Shown: positions 43,527 to 53,319, counted from the first letter of the stretch. The stretch is DNA of 64,000 nt from CALOCN01 sp942491735 (GCA_942491735.1 CALOCN010000001.1:1116001-1180000); one strand, 5' to 3'. Numbers and translations are program-made. The notes: a model not told the origin generated them from the sequence alone.

Positions 43527-44716
43527 ACCGGAACCTGGGGGGCTGGATCAACGGGTTCCGGGCCGACCCTCTCTTTCACAGCCTCCTGCCTAACGAGTTG
43601 CGGGGCAGGCGGTTGGACATGTGGCTCTTCATGGCCACCTTCGTTCTGGTGTGCGCCGGGTTGGCCATCGTCTACTCGGCCACCACCCTCAAGGCGGACC
43701 GTCCCAGCGCCTATCTTGAGCGTCAGGCGATCAAGGTTTTGGCTGGAGTCTTCGCCTTCCTCGTTGGGCTCCGGATCGACTATCATCATTGGGGCCGATG
43801 GGCTCCAGGCTATTTCATCATGGGCTGGCTCCTCACCGCGGCGGTCTTTGTGCCCGGTGTCGGACATTCAGCTGGAAACGCAACCCGATGGATCTATCTC
43901 TTCGGGTTCACCCTGCAGCCATCGGATTTTGCCCGGATTGGCCTCGTCATCTACTTGGCCTATTTGCTGTGCAAACCCCGGCCTCGGCTGGAGCGCTTCA
44001 GTTCCGGCACGCTTCCCTGTCTGATTGCGGTCATGGCCCTCGGTGTCCTGCTGTACAAGCAGCCGGATCTGAGCACCGCGGTGGCTTTTGCCGCCATCGC
44101 CGGCCTGATGATGGTCGCGGGGGGGATGCCCTGGAGACACTTCGCCTTGGCCGGTGCCGCCCTGGTCCCTCTCGTCCTGTGGAAGCTCCGGAGCTATCAG
44201 TTGGAGCGCATCACGAGCTGGCTGGGGTACTGGACCGAGCGAGCCGACGTCCGTGGGGCGAATTATCAGCTCGACCAGTCCATCCTGGCCATTGGATCCG
44301 GAGGGGTTCTGGGCCGGGGACTCGGTGAGAGCCGGCAGAAGTGGTTCTTCCTGCCGGACGCACACACCGATTTCATTTTCGCCATCGTCGGAGAAGAGCT
44401 CGGCTTCCTCGGGGTCGTCCTCCTCGTGGGGTTCTTCGGAATCCTCCTGTGGAGAGCCTACGAGGCAGCGCGCCGGGCGCCGGACCGTTACGGGTATCTG
44501 CTCGCGGTCGGCATCGGCGTCAGCCTGGCCGTCTACGGAGGAGTCAATCTCATGGTCGCCACGGGTCTCATGCCCACGACCGGATTGCCCCTCCCCTTGA
44601 TCAGCTACGGCGGAACCGCCGTTCTGGCTACGCTCTTCTCCTTGGGGATACTTGGGAATATTGCCTCCCAGGGGGAATCGAACCTCCTGGCAGGGATCGG
44701 AGAACATGAAGAATGA
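43523..44716 (+). CDS. ftsW: SEDS septal peptidoglycan polymerase FtsW
   Basis: 397 residues, about ten helices. It polymerises lipid II glycans at the septum together with FtsI. Signature segments are LVCAGLAIVYSATTL, FTLQPSDFARIGLVIYLAY, LLYKQPDLSTAVAFAAIA, the extracellular loop RGANYQLDQSILAIGSGG, AHTDFIFAIVGEELGFLGV, and GLMPTTGLPLPLISYGGTAV. GGGGAGG precedes ATG 43523, which overlaps murD. The codon choice is visibly less GC-biased than in murD or murC, with many T- and A-ending codons from about 43700 onward. Confidence 0.95.
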   Translation: MNRNLGGWINGFRADPLFHSLLPNELRGRRLDMWLFMATFVLVCAGLAIVYSATTLKADRPSAYLERQAIKVLAGVFAFLVGLRIDYHHWGRWAPGYFIMGWLLTAAVFVPGVGHSAGNATRWIYLFGFTLQPSDFARIGLVIYLAYLLCKPRPRLERFSSGTLPCLIAVMALGVLLYKQPDLSTAVAFAAIAGLMMVAGGMPWRHFALAGAALVPLVLWKLRSYQLERITSWLGYWTERADVRGANYQLDQSILAIGSGGVLGRGLGESRQKWFFLPDAHTDFIFAIVGEELGFLGVVLLVGFFGILLWRAYEAARRAPDRYGYLLAVGIGVSLAVYGGVNLMVATGLMPTTGLPLPLISYGGTAVLATLFSLGILGNIASQGESNLLAGIGEHEE

Positions 44717-47136
44717 GCGACGAGAAGCCTGCGTTCGGTCGGCGCACCCGCCGCGTCAAGCGCGGCCCGGACGCGACACCCAGCAAGGAAACACGAGCCA
44801 CCGCCACCGCGACCCCGCGGGACAGCGGGGGCGCGTCCTCGGCACCGGCACGTGGGAGCGAGTCCGCTCCCCCAACCCGTCGACGCGAGGAACGAAGCGA
44901 CAGTCGACGCGATGCCGCACCGCCCCGCGGTGAGGGCCGTGCCCCCCGCGGGGATCGTGAGCCCCGTGAAGCTCGCGAAGGCCGCGAGCCTCGTGAAGCT
45001 CGCGAATCCCGCGAGCCTCGTGAAGGCCGCGAGCCCCGTGAAGCTCGTGAGCCCCGTGAAGGCCGTGAAGGCCGTGAGGCCCGCGAGCCCCGTGAAAGCC
45101 GCGAACCCCGTGAAGGCCGTGAGGCCCGCGAAGGCCACGAGGGCTCCCGTTCGCGTCGCGGACGCGGCCCCCGTCGGCGTCCCCGGTCGGATGCGCCCCC
45201 TGAGGGAGCCTCCGGAACGGACGATGCCCCGCGAGAAGAGAGCACGGCTCGCCGGGAGCGACCCCCGGTCGCCGAGTCGGCCGGCACGACAACCGATGCG
45301 CCGGACCGCGGCGCGGGGGATCGTGACGCGTCGGCGCCGGAGGACCGTCCCCGGCAGCGGGGCCGTCGCGAGCGTCGATCACCCCGAGGTCGTCGGGGTG
45401 CTCCCCGCCGCCCGGAAGGCACCGAAGGAGGCGACGAATCCATCGAGGCTCGCACGGAGACGCCGCAGGACTCCCGTGATTCCCGTGATTCCCGCGAGGG
45501 ACGCGGTGGATCGAGGGGTCGGGACCGACGCGGATCCCGCGCGGGCGGGGGACCGGGTGACGACGGCGGGGCCTCCGATGAGCGTAGGGATCGCCCCGAG
45601 AGTGGGCGCGGCGACGGACGACGGCGTCCGGCCGCTGGCGAGGATCGCGGCGAACGCCGCGGAGCCCGGGGAGGGCGCCGGCCGGCCGCCGACGGAGCGC
45701 GGGGCCGAGGTCGCAACGGACGGGCCGACGGACGTCCTGACGGACGTCCCGATGGGCGATCGGATGCGCGTTCCGGACGGCCCGACGGCCGTGGACGTCC
45801 CGATGGACGGGGCCGCCCCGAGGGGCGCGGACGTCCCGACGGACGCGGACGTCCCGATTCGCGTGGCGGTGGCACCGGGCGTTCACGCCGGGACGGCCGC
45901 CCGGGCGCGTTTGCTCGTGACGCCGGGAAGCCGGGTCAGACGGTCAAGCCCACCTCCACCCTCATGTTGCCGCCCAAACCCATCAAGGTGGTGATCGCGG
46001 GCGGGGGGACCGGAGGCCACGTCATTCCCGCCCTGTCCATCGGGGAAGCTCTGAAGAACCGGAACCCGGATTCGGAGTTGCTCTTCATCGGAAGCAACCG
46101 GGGGATCGAGGCGGAGATGATCCGTGGCGCGGGTCACCGGTTGGAGGAGTTCCCGGGACGAGGCCTTCCATCCGGGGTAAGCGTCAACTCCCTGAAGTCG
46201 GCCTGGAGCATGTATCAGAACTACCGGCGCATGAGCGGTCTCATCAAGGAGTTCAAGCCGGACGTCCTGGTGGGGACCGGCGGGTATGTGATGGCCCCGG
46301 CGGTGTGGGCGGCCAAGCGGGCCGGCGTGCCGGTGGTCCTCCAGGAGCAGAACGTGGTGCCGGGGCGGGCCAACCGTTTCCTCGCCCGCTGGGCCTCGGA
46401 GGTACACATCCACTTCAGCGAAGCCCGCCGGCACTTCAAGGACCGCGGCAAGCTGCGGCTCTCCGGCAACCCGGTGCGGGTGCGGATCCCGGAAGGGCGC
46501 GCGCATCGCACCCTGTCCCGGTTCCGTCTCCATCCGGAGCGCAAGACGGTGGTCATCCTGGGCGGATCCCTGGGGGCCCACAGTCTCAACATGGCCTTCA
46601 AGGAAATGATGCCGCAGTTCCGCAACGATCACGGCGTGCAGTTCCTCATCCAGACCGGCAAGGAGGACTACCGGACGGTGCTGGACAGCGTGAAGGACTC
46701 GGGGGTCAAGGTGGTGGTGAAGGATTTCCTCACCCACATCGAGGAGATCTACGGCATTGCCGACCTCGTGGTGGCCCGGGCCGGAGCCATGACCGTGTCC
46801 GAGCTTTCCGCCTGCGGGTTGCCGAGCGTGCTGGTGCCGTACCCCCACGCCATGAACGATCATCAGAAGGCGAACGCGTCCGTGCTCGCCGAGAAGGGCG
46901 CCGCGGTCATGATCACCGAGGATGAGCTCTCGGGGAAATCGCTGGCGCTGAGCATCAAGCAGTTGCTCGGGGATCCGGCAAAGCTGCGGGACATGGCCAA
47001 GGCCTCGTTCGGTCTCAGCCGGCCCAACGCCGCCCAGCGGATCGCCGAATCGGTGGAACGCGTCGGAGGGGGCGCCCCCGAATCGGCGCTCAACCTCCCC
47101 AGCGAGTACGACCGCGAGGAAGTGGTGGCCACCTAG
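44713..47136 (+). CDS. murG: MurG fused to a large N-terminal R/E/D/G repeat domain
   Basis: 807 residues. The C-terminal 390 (from Met418) are a normal MurG, the membrane-associated enzyme that adds GlcNAc to lipid I to form lipid II: VVIAGGGTGGHVIPALSIGE, LVGTGGYVMAPAVWAAKRAG, QEQNVVPGRANR, VVILGGSLGAHSLNMAF and ARAGAMTVSELSACGLPSVL. The first 417 residues are low complexity and lack hydrophobic core residues, with R-E-P/A/G repeats (82-140) and G-R-P-D-G-R repeats (341-384). The start ATG 44713 overlaps the ftsW stop as ATGA. An internal ATG at 45964 could start MurG alone but has no ribosome site. The frame is open throughout. I know of no standard MurG with such an extension. Confidence 0.9.
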   Translation: MSDEKPAFGRRTRRVKRGPDATPSKETRATATATPRDSGGASSAPARGSESAPPTRRREERSDSRRDAAPPRGEGRAPRGDREPREAREGREPREARESREPREGREPREAREPREGREGREAREPRESREPREGREAREGHEGSRSRRGRGPRRRPRSDAPPEGASGTDDAPREESTARRERPPVAESAGTTTDAPDRGAGDRDASAPEDRPRQRGRRERRSPRGRRGAPRRPEGTEGGDESIEARTETPQDSRDSRDSREGRGGSRGRDRRGSRAGGGPGDDGGASDERRDRPESGRGDGRRRPAAGEDRGERRGARGGRRPAADGARGRGRNGRADGRPDGRPDGRSDARSGRPDGRGRPDGRGRPEGRGRPDGRGRPDSRGGGTGRSRRDGRPGAFARDAGKPGQTVKPTSTLMLPPKPIKVVIAGGGTGGHVIPALSIGEALKNRNPDSELLFIGSNRGIEAEMIRGAGHRLEEFPGRGLPSGVSVNSLKSAWSMYQNYRRMSGLIKEFKPDVLVGTGGYVMAPAVWAAKRAGVPVVLQEQNVVPGRANRFLARWASEVHIHFSEARRHFKDRGKLRLSGNPVRVRIPEGRAHRTLSRFRLHPERKTVVILGGSLGAHSLNMAFKEMMPQFRNDHGVQFLIQTGKEDYRTVLDSVKDSGVKVVVKDFLTHIEEIYGIADLVVARAGAMTVSELSACGLPSVLVPYPHAMNDHQKANASVLAEKGAAVMITEDELSGKSLALSIKQLLGDPAKLRDMAKASFGLSRPNAAQRIAESVERVGGGAPESALNLPSEYDREEVVAT
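44956..45132 (+). repeat. Six-base periodic repeat encoding R-E-P/A/G units
   Basis: Codes for residues 82-140 of the MurG fusion. Arg-Glu pairs alternate with Pro, Ala, Gly or Ser. Synonymous changes (cgt/cgc, gag/gaa) between units show the repeat is not a fresh expansion. Confidence 0.9.
45733..45864 (+). repeat. Repeat encoding G-R-P-D-G-R units
   Basis: Codes for residues 341-384 of the MurG fusion, with units RPDGR and RPEGR in a 12-18-base rhythm. The resulting stretch resembles the RGG/RG-rich tails of RNA-associated proteins. Confidence 0.85.
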
Positions 47137-47272
47137 GCCACGGCAAGATGGCCGCAGACCCAGGCCACCGCTAGGTGGCCACATAGACCAGGCCACAAGG
47201 TAAGTGGCCGCAGAGACCAGGCCACAAGGCAAGGTGGTCGGAGAACCAGGCCACCGCTAGGTGGCCACAATA
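47128..47272. repeat. 29-bp tandem repeat between murG and murC
   Basis: Four units begin at 47157, 47186, 47215 and 47244, with a degenerate one before and traces after. Each contains AGGCCAC followed about 10 nt later by a GTGGCC-like block. Units one and four form a perfect hairpin, GGCCACC-GCTA-GGTGGCC (47163-47180 and 47249-47266). The first unit overlaps the murG stop codon. The whole gap 47137-47334 holds nothing else except the murC ribosome site (GAGGGAGG near 47320). Confidence 0.9.
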
Positions 47273-47334
47273 GAACAGTCCGGTAGCCCCGGTAGCAGGA
47301 CCGCGCCGCATAGACAGTCGAGGGAGGGCACAGC

Positions 47335-48732
47335 GTGTATCGCACGATGGGACGTATCCATATGGTCGGGATCGGCGGTTCCGGGATGAACGGGATCGCC
47401 GAGGTGCTCATCAACATGGGCTACGAGGTGAGCGGGTCGGATCTCAGCCGCACCCCGGTCACCGATCGCCTGGTTTCGTTGGGAGCACGGATCGCCGAGG
47501 GGCATCAGGCCGCCCTGGTGGCCGGCTCCTCGGTGGTGGTGGTCTCCACCGCGATCCGGCCCACCAACCCGGAAGTGGTCGAGGCCAAACGACTCGACAT
47601 TCCGGTGATCCAGCGGGCCGAGATGCTGGCCGAGCTCATGCGGATGAAGTACGGCATCGCGGTGGCGGGAGCCCACGGCAAGACGACCACGACCTCGCTC
47701 GTCGCCTCGGTGCTCACCCAGGGCAGCCTGGACCCCACCGTGGTGGTGGGGGGCCGGGTCCGGGCCATGGGGACCAGCGCCCACCTGGGCGCCGGTCGGT
47801 TCCTGGTCGCGGAGGCGGATGAGAGCGACGGGTCGTTCCTGAGGCTCACCCCCTCCATTGCCGTGGTCACCAACATCGATCGCGAGCATCTGGACCACTG
47901 GAAAGGGGGGATCGAGGAGATCGAGACCGCCTTTGTCGACTTCGCCAACAAGATCCCCTTCTACGGCCTTGCCGTGCTCTGTCTGGACGACCCGGTGGTG
48001 CGCGGTCTGCTCCCCCGGTTCGAGCGGCGCCGGGTCACCTACGGTGCCTCGGACGAGGCCGACTACCGGGTGGCCGACGTCCGGTGCCACGACGACTTCA
48101 GCATCAGCTTCGACGTGTTCGAGCGGCAGTTCCTGCTGGGCCGGGCCCGCCTCCGCATGCCGGGCCGGCACAACGCGCTCAACGCCCTGGCCGCGGTGGC
48201 GGTGGGGCGCGAGCTCGACATGAAGGCCACCGACATCCTGGCTGCCCTGGACGGATTCTCGGGAGTGGCCCGCCGGTTCGAGGTCAAGGGCGAGGCGGCC
48301 GGGGTGACCGTGGTCGACGACTACGGACACCACCCCACCGAGATCGCCGCGGTGATCGGGGCGGCCAAGGAACACAGCGGCCGACGGGTGGTGGTGATCT
48401 TCCAGCCCCATCGCTTCACCCGGACCCGGGACCTGCTTCCCGAGTTCGCCGACTGCTTCCGGGACGCCGATCAGGTCTTCCTCACCCCCATCTACTCCGC
48501 CGGCGAGGATCCCCTCGAGGGGGTGACCGCGGAGCGGATCGCCGAGGGGGCGCGCCGCGCCGGTCACCCGGCGATCGAGACCCTGGACGACTCGCAGCGG
48601 GTGGCCGAGACGGTGCACGCCCATCTGCGGGACAACGATCTCGTGCTCACCCTGGGGGCCGGTTCGATCTATCGCGAAGGGGAAGCGCTTCTGGCGTTGC
48701 TCGGTCAGCGCGGCGTGGGGATCGTTTCGTGA
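47335..48732 (+). CDS. murC: UDP-MurNAc:L-Ala ligase MurC
   Basis: 465 residues. It starts the stem peptide by adding L-alanine to UDP-MurNAc. GTG 47335 is preceded by GAGGGAGG. Features are IHMVGIGGSGMNGIAEVLIN, the P-loop VAGAHGKTTTTSLVASVL, LVAEADESDGSFLRL, NIDREHLDHW, MPGRHNALNALAAVAVG, DDYGHHPTEIAAVI and FQPHRFTRTRDLL. It is the only gene in this half of the cluster preceded by a long gap, so it may have its own initiation signal. It overlaps murB by 1 nt. Confidence 0.96.
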   Translation: MYRTMGRIHMVGIGGSGMNGIAEVLINMGYEVSGSDLSRTPVTDRLVSLGARIAEGHQAALVAGSSVVVVSTAIRPTNPEVVEAKRLDIPVIQRAEMLAELMRMKYGIAVAGAHGKTTTTSLVASVLTQGSLDPTVVVGGRVRAMGTSAHLGAGRFLVAEADESDGSFLRLTPSIAVVTNIDREHLDHWKGGIEEIETAFVDFANKIPFYGLAVLCLDDPVVRGLLPRFERRRVTYGASDEADYRVADVRCHDDFSISFDVFERQFLLGRARLRMPGRHNALNALAAVAVGRELDMKATDILAALDGFSGVARRFEVKGEAAGVTVVDDYGHHPTEIAAVIGAAKEHSGRRVVVIFQPHRFTRTRDLLPEFADCFRDADQVFLTPIYSAGEDPLEGVTAERIAEGARRAGHPAIETLDDSQRVAETVHAHLRDNDLVLTLGAGSIYREGEALLALLGQRGVGIVS

Positions 48733-49658
48733 TGACCGGCGTTCCCGCCGACTACGCGGCCGTGGAGGCTGCCGCGCCGGGCCGGGTGCGCCGTGACGTT
48801 CCCCTGGCGCCGCTCTCCGCCTACAAGGTGGGCGGAGCCGCCGATCTCTTTGCCGAGCCGGAGACCCGCGAGGAATTGGTGGCGCTGCTCCAGGCCTCCC
48901 ACGCGGCCTCGGTCCCGTTCCATGTGCTGGGAGCGGGTACCAACCTGCTGGTGCGTGACGGCGGCGTGCGTGGGGTGGTGATCCGGCTGGGACGCCCTTT
49001 TCGCGCCGTCGAGGTGGACGGTCATCGGGTGCGCGCCGGGGCCCAGGCTCCCATGGGCAAGGCGGCACTGGCCGCCGAGCGGGCCGGTCTGGCCGGGCTC
49101 ACCTTCGGATTCGACATCCCCGGCACGGTGGGGGGCGCCCTGACCATGAACGCCGGGGCGCACGGCACCGAGGTGCGGGATGTCCTGGAGGAGGCAGTGG
49201 GCATCTCCCCCGACGGACGTGTGGTCCACGTCCCGGCCTCCGGGATCCGGTTTGCCTACCGGACCGCCATCTACCCGGAGCCGTTGGTCTTCGTGGAAGG
49301 CGTGTTCGCGTTGCAGCCGGGTGACGCCGAGGCCCTCGCCGCCACCCGCAAGGAGAACCACGCCTACCGCCTGGCCACCCAGCCCAAGGGAAACAGCGTG
49401 GGGTCGGTCTTCATCAACCCGGACGGCGACCACGCGGGACGTCTCATCGAGGCGGCCGGGCTCAAGGGGTACCGTCGCGGGGGCGCCGCGGTCTCGGACA
49501 AGCATGCCAACTGGATTCTCAACGTGGACGGAGCCTGCGCCGCCGACATCGAGGGCATCATCACCCTCATCCAGGAAACGGTGCGCGAACGATTCGGGGT
49601 CACCCTCCACCCGGAAGTGCGCATTTTCGGCGAGCCGGACGGGGACGCACGCCCATGA
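48732..49658 (+). CDS. murB: UDP-N-acetylenolpyruvoylglucosamine reductase MurB
   Basis: 308 residues, FAD-dependent. It reduces enolpyruvyl-UDP-GlcNAc to UDP-MurNAc. Features are LAPLSAYKVGGAADLFAEPE, HVLGAGTNLLVRDGGVRGVV, GFDIPGTVGGALTMNAGAHG, GIRFAYRTAIY, PKGNSVGSVFINPDG, AGLKGYRRGGAAVSDKHANW and HPEVRIFGE. It is 1-nt coupled to murC (TGATG) and overlaps ftsQ by 4 nt. Confidence 0.95.
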   Translation: MTGVPADYAAVEAAAPGRVRRDVPLAPLSAYKVGGAADLFAEPETREELVALLQASHAASVPFHVLGAGTNLLVRDGGVRGVVIRLGRPFRAVEVDGHRVRAGAQAPMGKAALAAERAGLAGLTFGFDIPGTVGGALTMNAGAHGTEVRDVLEEAVGISPDGRVVHVPASGIRFAYRTAIYPEPLVFVEGVFALQPGDAEALAATRKENHAYRLATQPKGNSVGSVFINPDGDHAGRLIEAAGLKGYRRGGAAVSDKHANWILNVDGACAADIEGIITLIQETVRERFGVTLHPEVRIFGEPDGDARP

Positions 49659-50545
49659 CCGGGCGGCCGCGTGCTTCCCGCAGCCGGGACACCGCCGGGC
49701 ACCGTGCCCTGGCCCGCCGCCGTCGTCGCCGTCGGATTCGCACCGGAATCGCCTGGGCCCTGCTCGCCGTCCTGGTGGGCACCGGCACCTGGGGCGCCAC
49801 CCTGGGCCGGGGTCAGGTGATCGCCTGGGTCGCTTCCCATACCCGTCTGTTGACGGTGAGCCGGGTCGAGCCCGGCCCCACCCGTTGGGTCGCCCCCTGG
49901 GAGCTGGTCGAACTGACCGCGGTTTCCCCGGGGGACGACCTCCTGGAGATCGACCCCGAAGTCGTGCGCGCCCGGTTGCTCACCCACCCCCGGGTCGCCG
50001 ACGCGCGGGTGCGCAAGCTGTGGACCCGGGGCATCCGGGTCGACGTGACCGAGCGGCCCCCCTTGGCGCTTTGGCTCGAAGCCGGGCCGGCCGAGGTCGC
50101 CGCGGACGGGACGGTGCTGGGCCCCCCCGCGCGCAGCGCCCAGCCGAGTTGGCCCCAGTCCGGTGGCAGCAGTTGGCGCCCCTGTGGGGTGGACCTGCCC
50201 CTGTTGACCGGCGGGAACGCCGAGGGACTGGAGCCGGGGGACACGATCGGGGACGAGGGGGCGCGACAGGCCCTGGGATTCCTGGCCCTGCTGCGTTACT
50301 ACGGTCGTCACGGCGAAGCCTGGCTCAGCGAGGTCGATGCCAGTCGACCCGGGGACCTGGTGGCGGTGACCCTCAATCCCGGCATGACCGTTCATGTGGG
50401 GGACGGGCAGATCAGCCGCCGCAAGGTGGATGCCATCCGGGCCGCGTTGGATGAGGTCCAGGGAGTGACCCCGCCGGTCCGCTACCTGGACGCACGCTTC
50501 CGAAACCAGGTGGTCGTGAAACTCGACCCTGGGAAAGGCAGGTAG
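49655..50545 (+). CDS. ftsQ: FtsQ/DivIB-type divisome protein
   Basis: 296 residues: an Arg-rich cytosolic N-terminus (ALARRRRRRRIRTG), one transmembrane helix (IAWALLAVLVGTGTWGATLG), a POTRA-like domain (VELTAVSPGDDLLEIDPEVV, LLTHPRVADARVRKLWTRGI, VDVTERPPLALWLEAG) and the FtsQ beta domain (about residues 190-290, ending in LDARFRNQVVVKLD). It links early and late divisome proteins in the periplasm. The start overlaps murB (ATGA). It lies 2 nt before ftsA. Confidence 0.92.
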   Translation: MTGRPRASRSRDTAGHRALARRRRRRRIRTGIAWALLAVLVGTGTWGATLGRGQVIAWVASHTRLLTVSRVEPGPTRWVAPWELVELTAVSPGDDLLEIDPEVVRARLLTHPRVADARVRKLWTRGIRVDVTERPPLALWLEAGPAEVAADGTVLGPPARSAQPSWPQSGGSSWRPCGVDLPLLTGGNAEGLEPGDTIGDEGARQALGFLALLRYYGRHGEAWLSEVDASRPGDLVAVTLNPGMTVHVGDGQISRRKVDAIRAALDEVQGVTPPVRYLDARFRNQVVVKLDPGKGR

Positions 50546-50547
50546 CC

Positions 50548-51768
50548 ATGCGACCCTATGTTGGTCTGGATATCGGGACGACCAAGGTAGCCTGTGTCGT
50601 GGCCGAACCGGATGAGTCCGGCGCCCTCAAGATCGTGGGAGTGGGTCATGCCCCCTCGGACGGCCTGCGCCGGGGCGTGCTGGTCCAGATGGAGTCCACG
50701 GTGGAGTCCATTCGTACCGCGGTGGCCGAAGCCGAACGCATGGCCGGGTCACCCATCCGTGAGGTCACCGCCGGGCTGGCCGGGGATCATGTGCGCTCCA
50801 TCAACAGCCGGGGGGTCATCGCGGTGAGCCGCGGGGGCACCGAAATCGGCCGGGACGACGTGGCGCGGGTGGTCGAGGCGGCACGCACCGTGGCCATTCC
50901 GGGGGATCGCGAGGTGCTGCATGTCATCCCCCAGGAATACGTGGTGGATGACCAGGCGGGGATCCGCAATCCGGTGGGGATGAGCGGGGTGCGTCTCGAG
51001 GCGGACGTCCATATCGTGACCGGGGCCGCGACCATCGCCCGCAACGTGGAACGGGCCATCCGGGTCGCCGGTCTGCGGCCCAACGCCCTGGTCCTGGAAC
51101 CGTTGGCCTCGGCCCAGGCGGTCCTGGCCCAGGACGAGAAGGAACTCGGCTGTCTCCTCATCGACATGGGGGGCGGCACCACCGACCTCGCGCTGTTCTA
51201 CGAGGGCGCGGTGAGGCATACCGCGGTGATCGGGCTGGGCGGTCAGAACGTGACCCATGACCTGGCCATCGGCCTGCGCACCCCGCCCGAGGCGGCGGAG
51301 CGACTGAAGATCGGTCATGGTTGCGCGATCGCCGATCGGGTAGGCCCGGAAGAATCGGTCGAGGTGACCGGTGTCGGCGGGCGCGACGCGAGCACGGTTT
51401 CACGACAGATTGTTGCGTCGATGATCGAACCACGTGTCGAAGAAATCTTTACTTTGGTTTATCGTGAGGTAAAGAAGAACATATTCAGTGACCTATTGGC
51501 CGGTGGTGTGGTACTTACAGGTGGGGGAGCTAATCTTGACGGGGTGCAGGAGTTGGCGGAACGCATCTTCGAGATGCCGGTTCGTCGCGGCACACCGCAG
51601 GGGCTCGCCGGGATTCTCGAGGCAATCGAGGATCCGCGCTACGCGACCGCGGCCGGTCTCGTGCTCTACGCACGGGATCAGAACGGGGATCGTGATCGAA
51701 TCGAGGAGCCTCGGCTTCTCGCTCGCCTGACCTCGCCGGTGCGGCGGTGGTTGGGGGAGTTCCGGTAG
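50548..51768 (+). CDS. ftsA: FtsA, actin-like division protein
   Basis: 406 residues. It anchors FtsZ to the membrane and signals to FtsWI. Features are YVGLDIGTTKVACVVAEPDE, the SHS2-type 1C insertion (TAGLAGDHVRSINSRGVIAV), LLIDMGGGTTDLALF, VVLTGGGANLDGVQELAERI and the amphipathic C-terminal helix RLTSPVRRWLGEF. A segment at about 51405-51540 falls to about 44 percent G+C with a markedly different codon choice (gtt, ttt, tta-type and aat codons), unlike the rest of the gene. Confidence 0.96.
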   Translation: MRPYVGLDIGTTKVACVVAEPDESGALKIVGVGHAPSDGLRRGVLVQMESTVESIRTAVAEAERMAGSPIREVTAGLAGDHVRSINSRGVIAVSRGGTEIGRDDVARVVEAARTVAIPGDREVLHVIPQEYVVDDQAGIRNPVGMSGVRLEADVHIVTGAATIARNVERAIRVAGLRPNALVLEPLASAQAVLAQDEKELGCLLIDMGGGTTDLALFYEGAVRHTAVIGLGGQNVTHDLAIGLRTPPEAAERLKIGHGCAIADRVGPEESVEVTGVGGRDASTVSRQIVASMIEPRVEEIFTLVYREVKKNIFSDLLAGGVVLTGGGANLDGVQELAERIFEMPVRRGTPQGLAGILEAIEDPRYATAAGLVLYARDQNGDRDRIEEPRLLARLTSPVRRWLGEFR

Positions 51769-51948
51769 AGCTTCGGGATCCGCGGGGCCGGTTCAGACCG
51801 ACCGCGCGGGCCCAGGGTGGGTGATTCACCCTGACAGGCGTTCCGACCAAGGGGACGGGGGAGCTGGGCGGCTCCCGAATCCCGGTCGGGGCAAAGGCGC
51901 ACGCCGGTTCGGCCGGCGGCGTCCAGGGAGGCAGGTGATGGCCTCCGT

Positions 51949-52024
51949 GGGTCGGCACGCGACCCGCAGTATGGGTCGGCGTACGCGACCCGCAGTATGG
52001 GTTGGCGTACGCGACCCAAAGTAA
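51949..52024. repeat. 26-bp tandem repeat in the ftsA-ftsZ gap
   Basis: Three units (24, 26 and 26 bp) begin at 51949, 51973 and 51999. Each holds a dyad of the form GGGTCGGCGTACGCGACCC, able to form a hairpin. They occupy part of the 291-nt gap 51769-52059. The rest of the gap holds a GGTGATTCACC dyad near 51817-51827 and the ftsZ ribosome site. Confidence 0.88.
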
Positions 52025-52059
52025 CCAGGGGCCTGCGGGCCATAATGGAGGGAAGTCAG

Positions 52060-53244
<1,185 letters not shown>

Positions 53245-53262
53245 CCGCCCCCTCGGGGCGGG
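53245..53262 (+). terminator. Hairpin immediately after ftsZ
   Basis: CCGCCCCC-TC-GGGGCGGG forms a compact GC stem starting one base after the ftsZ stop. There is no T run, so it may attenuate or protect the mRNA end and not terminate fully. Confidence 0.4.
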
Positions 53263-53319
53263 TGTCATTCGCGTGAACGCGTACCCGCCCAGGGGGGCCA
53301 AGCGGGAGGTCGAGTCGTC

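Noticed and set aside
44852..45994. Alternative plus-strand frame of 380 codons over the MurG extension
   Set aside because: A repeat-driven open frame with no ribosome site and no link to murG. The frame overlapping ftsW and continuing into MurG is preferred.
47128..47272. CRISPR array
   Set aside because: Repeats of 29 bp resemble a CRISPR unit in length, but they are head to tail with no spacers, and no cas genes are present.
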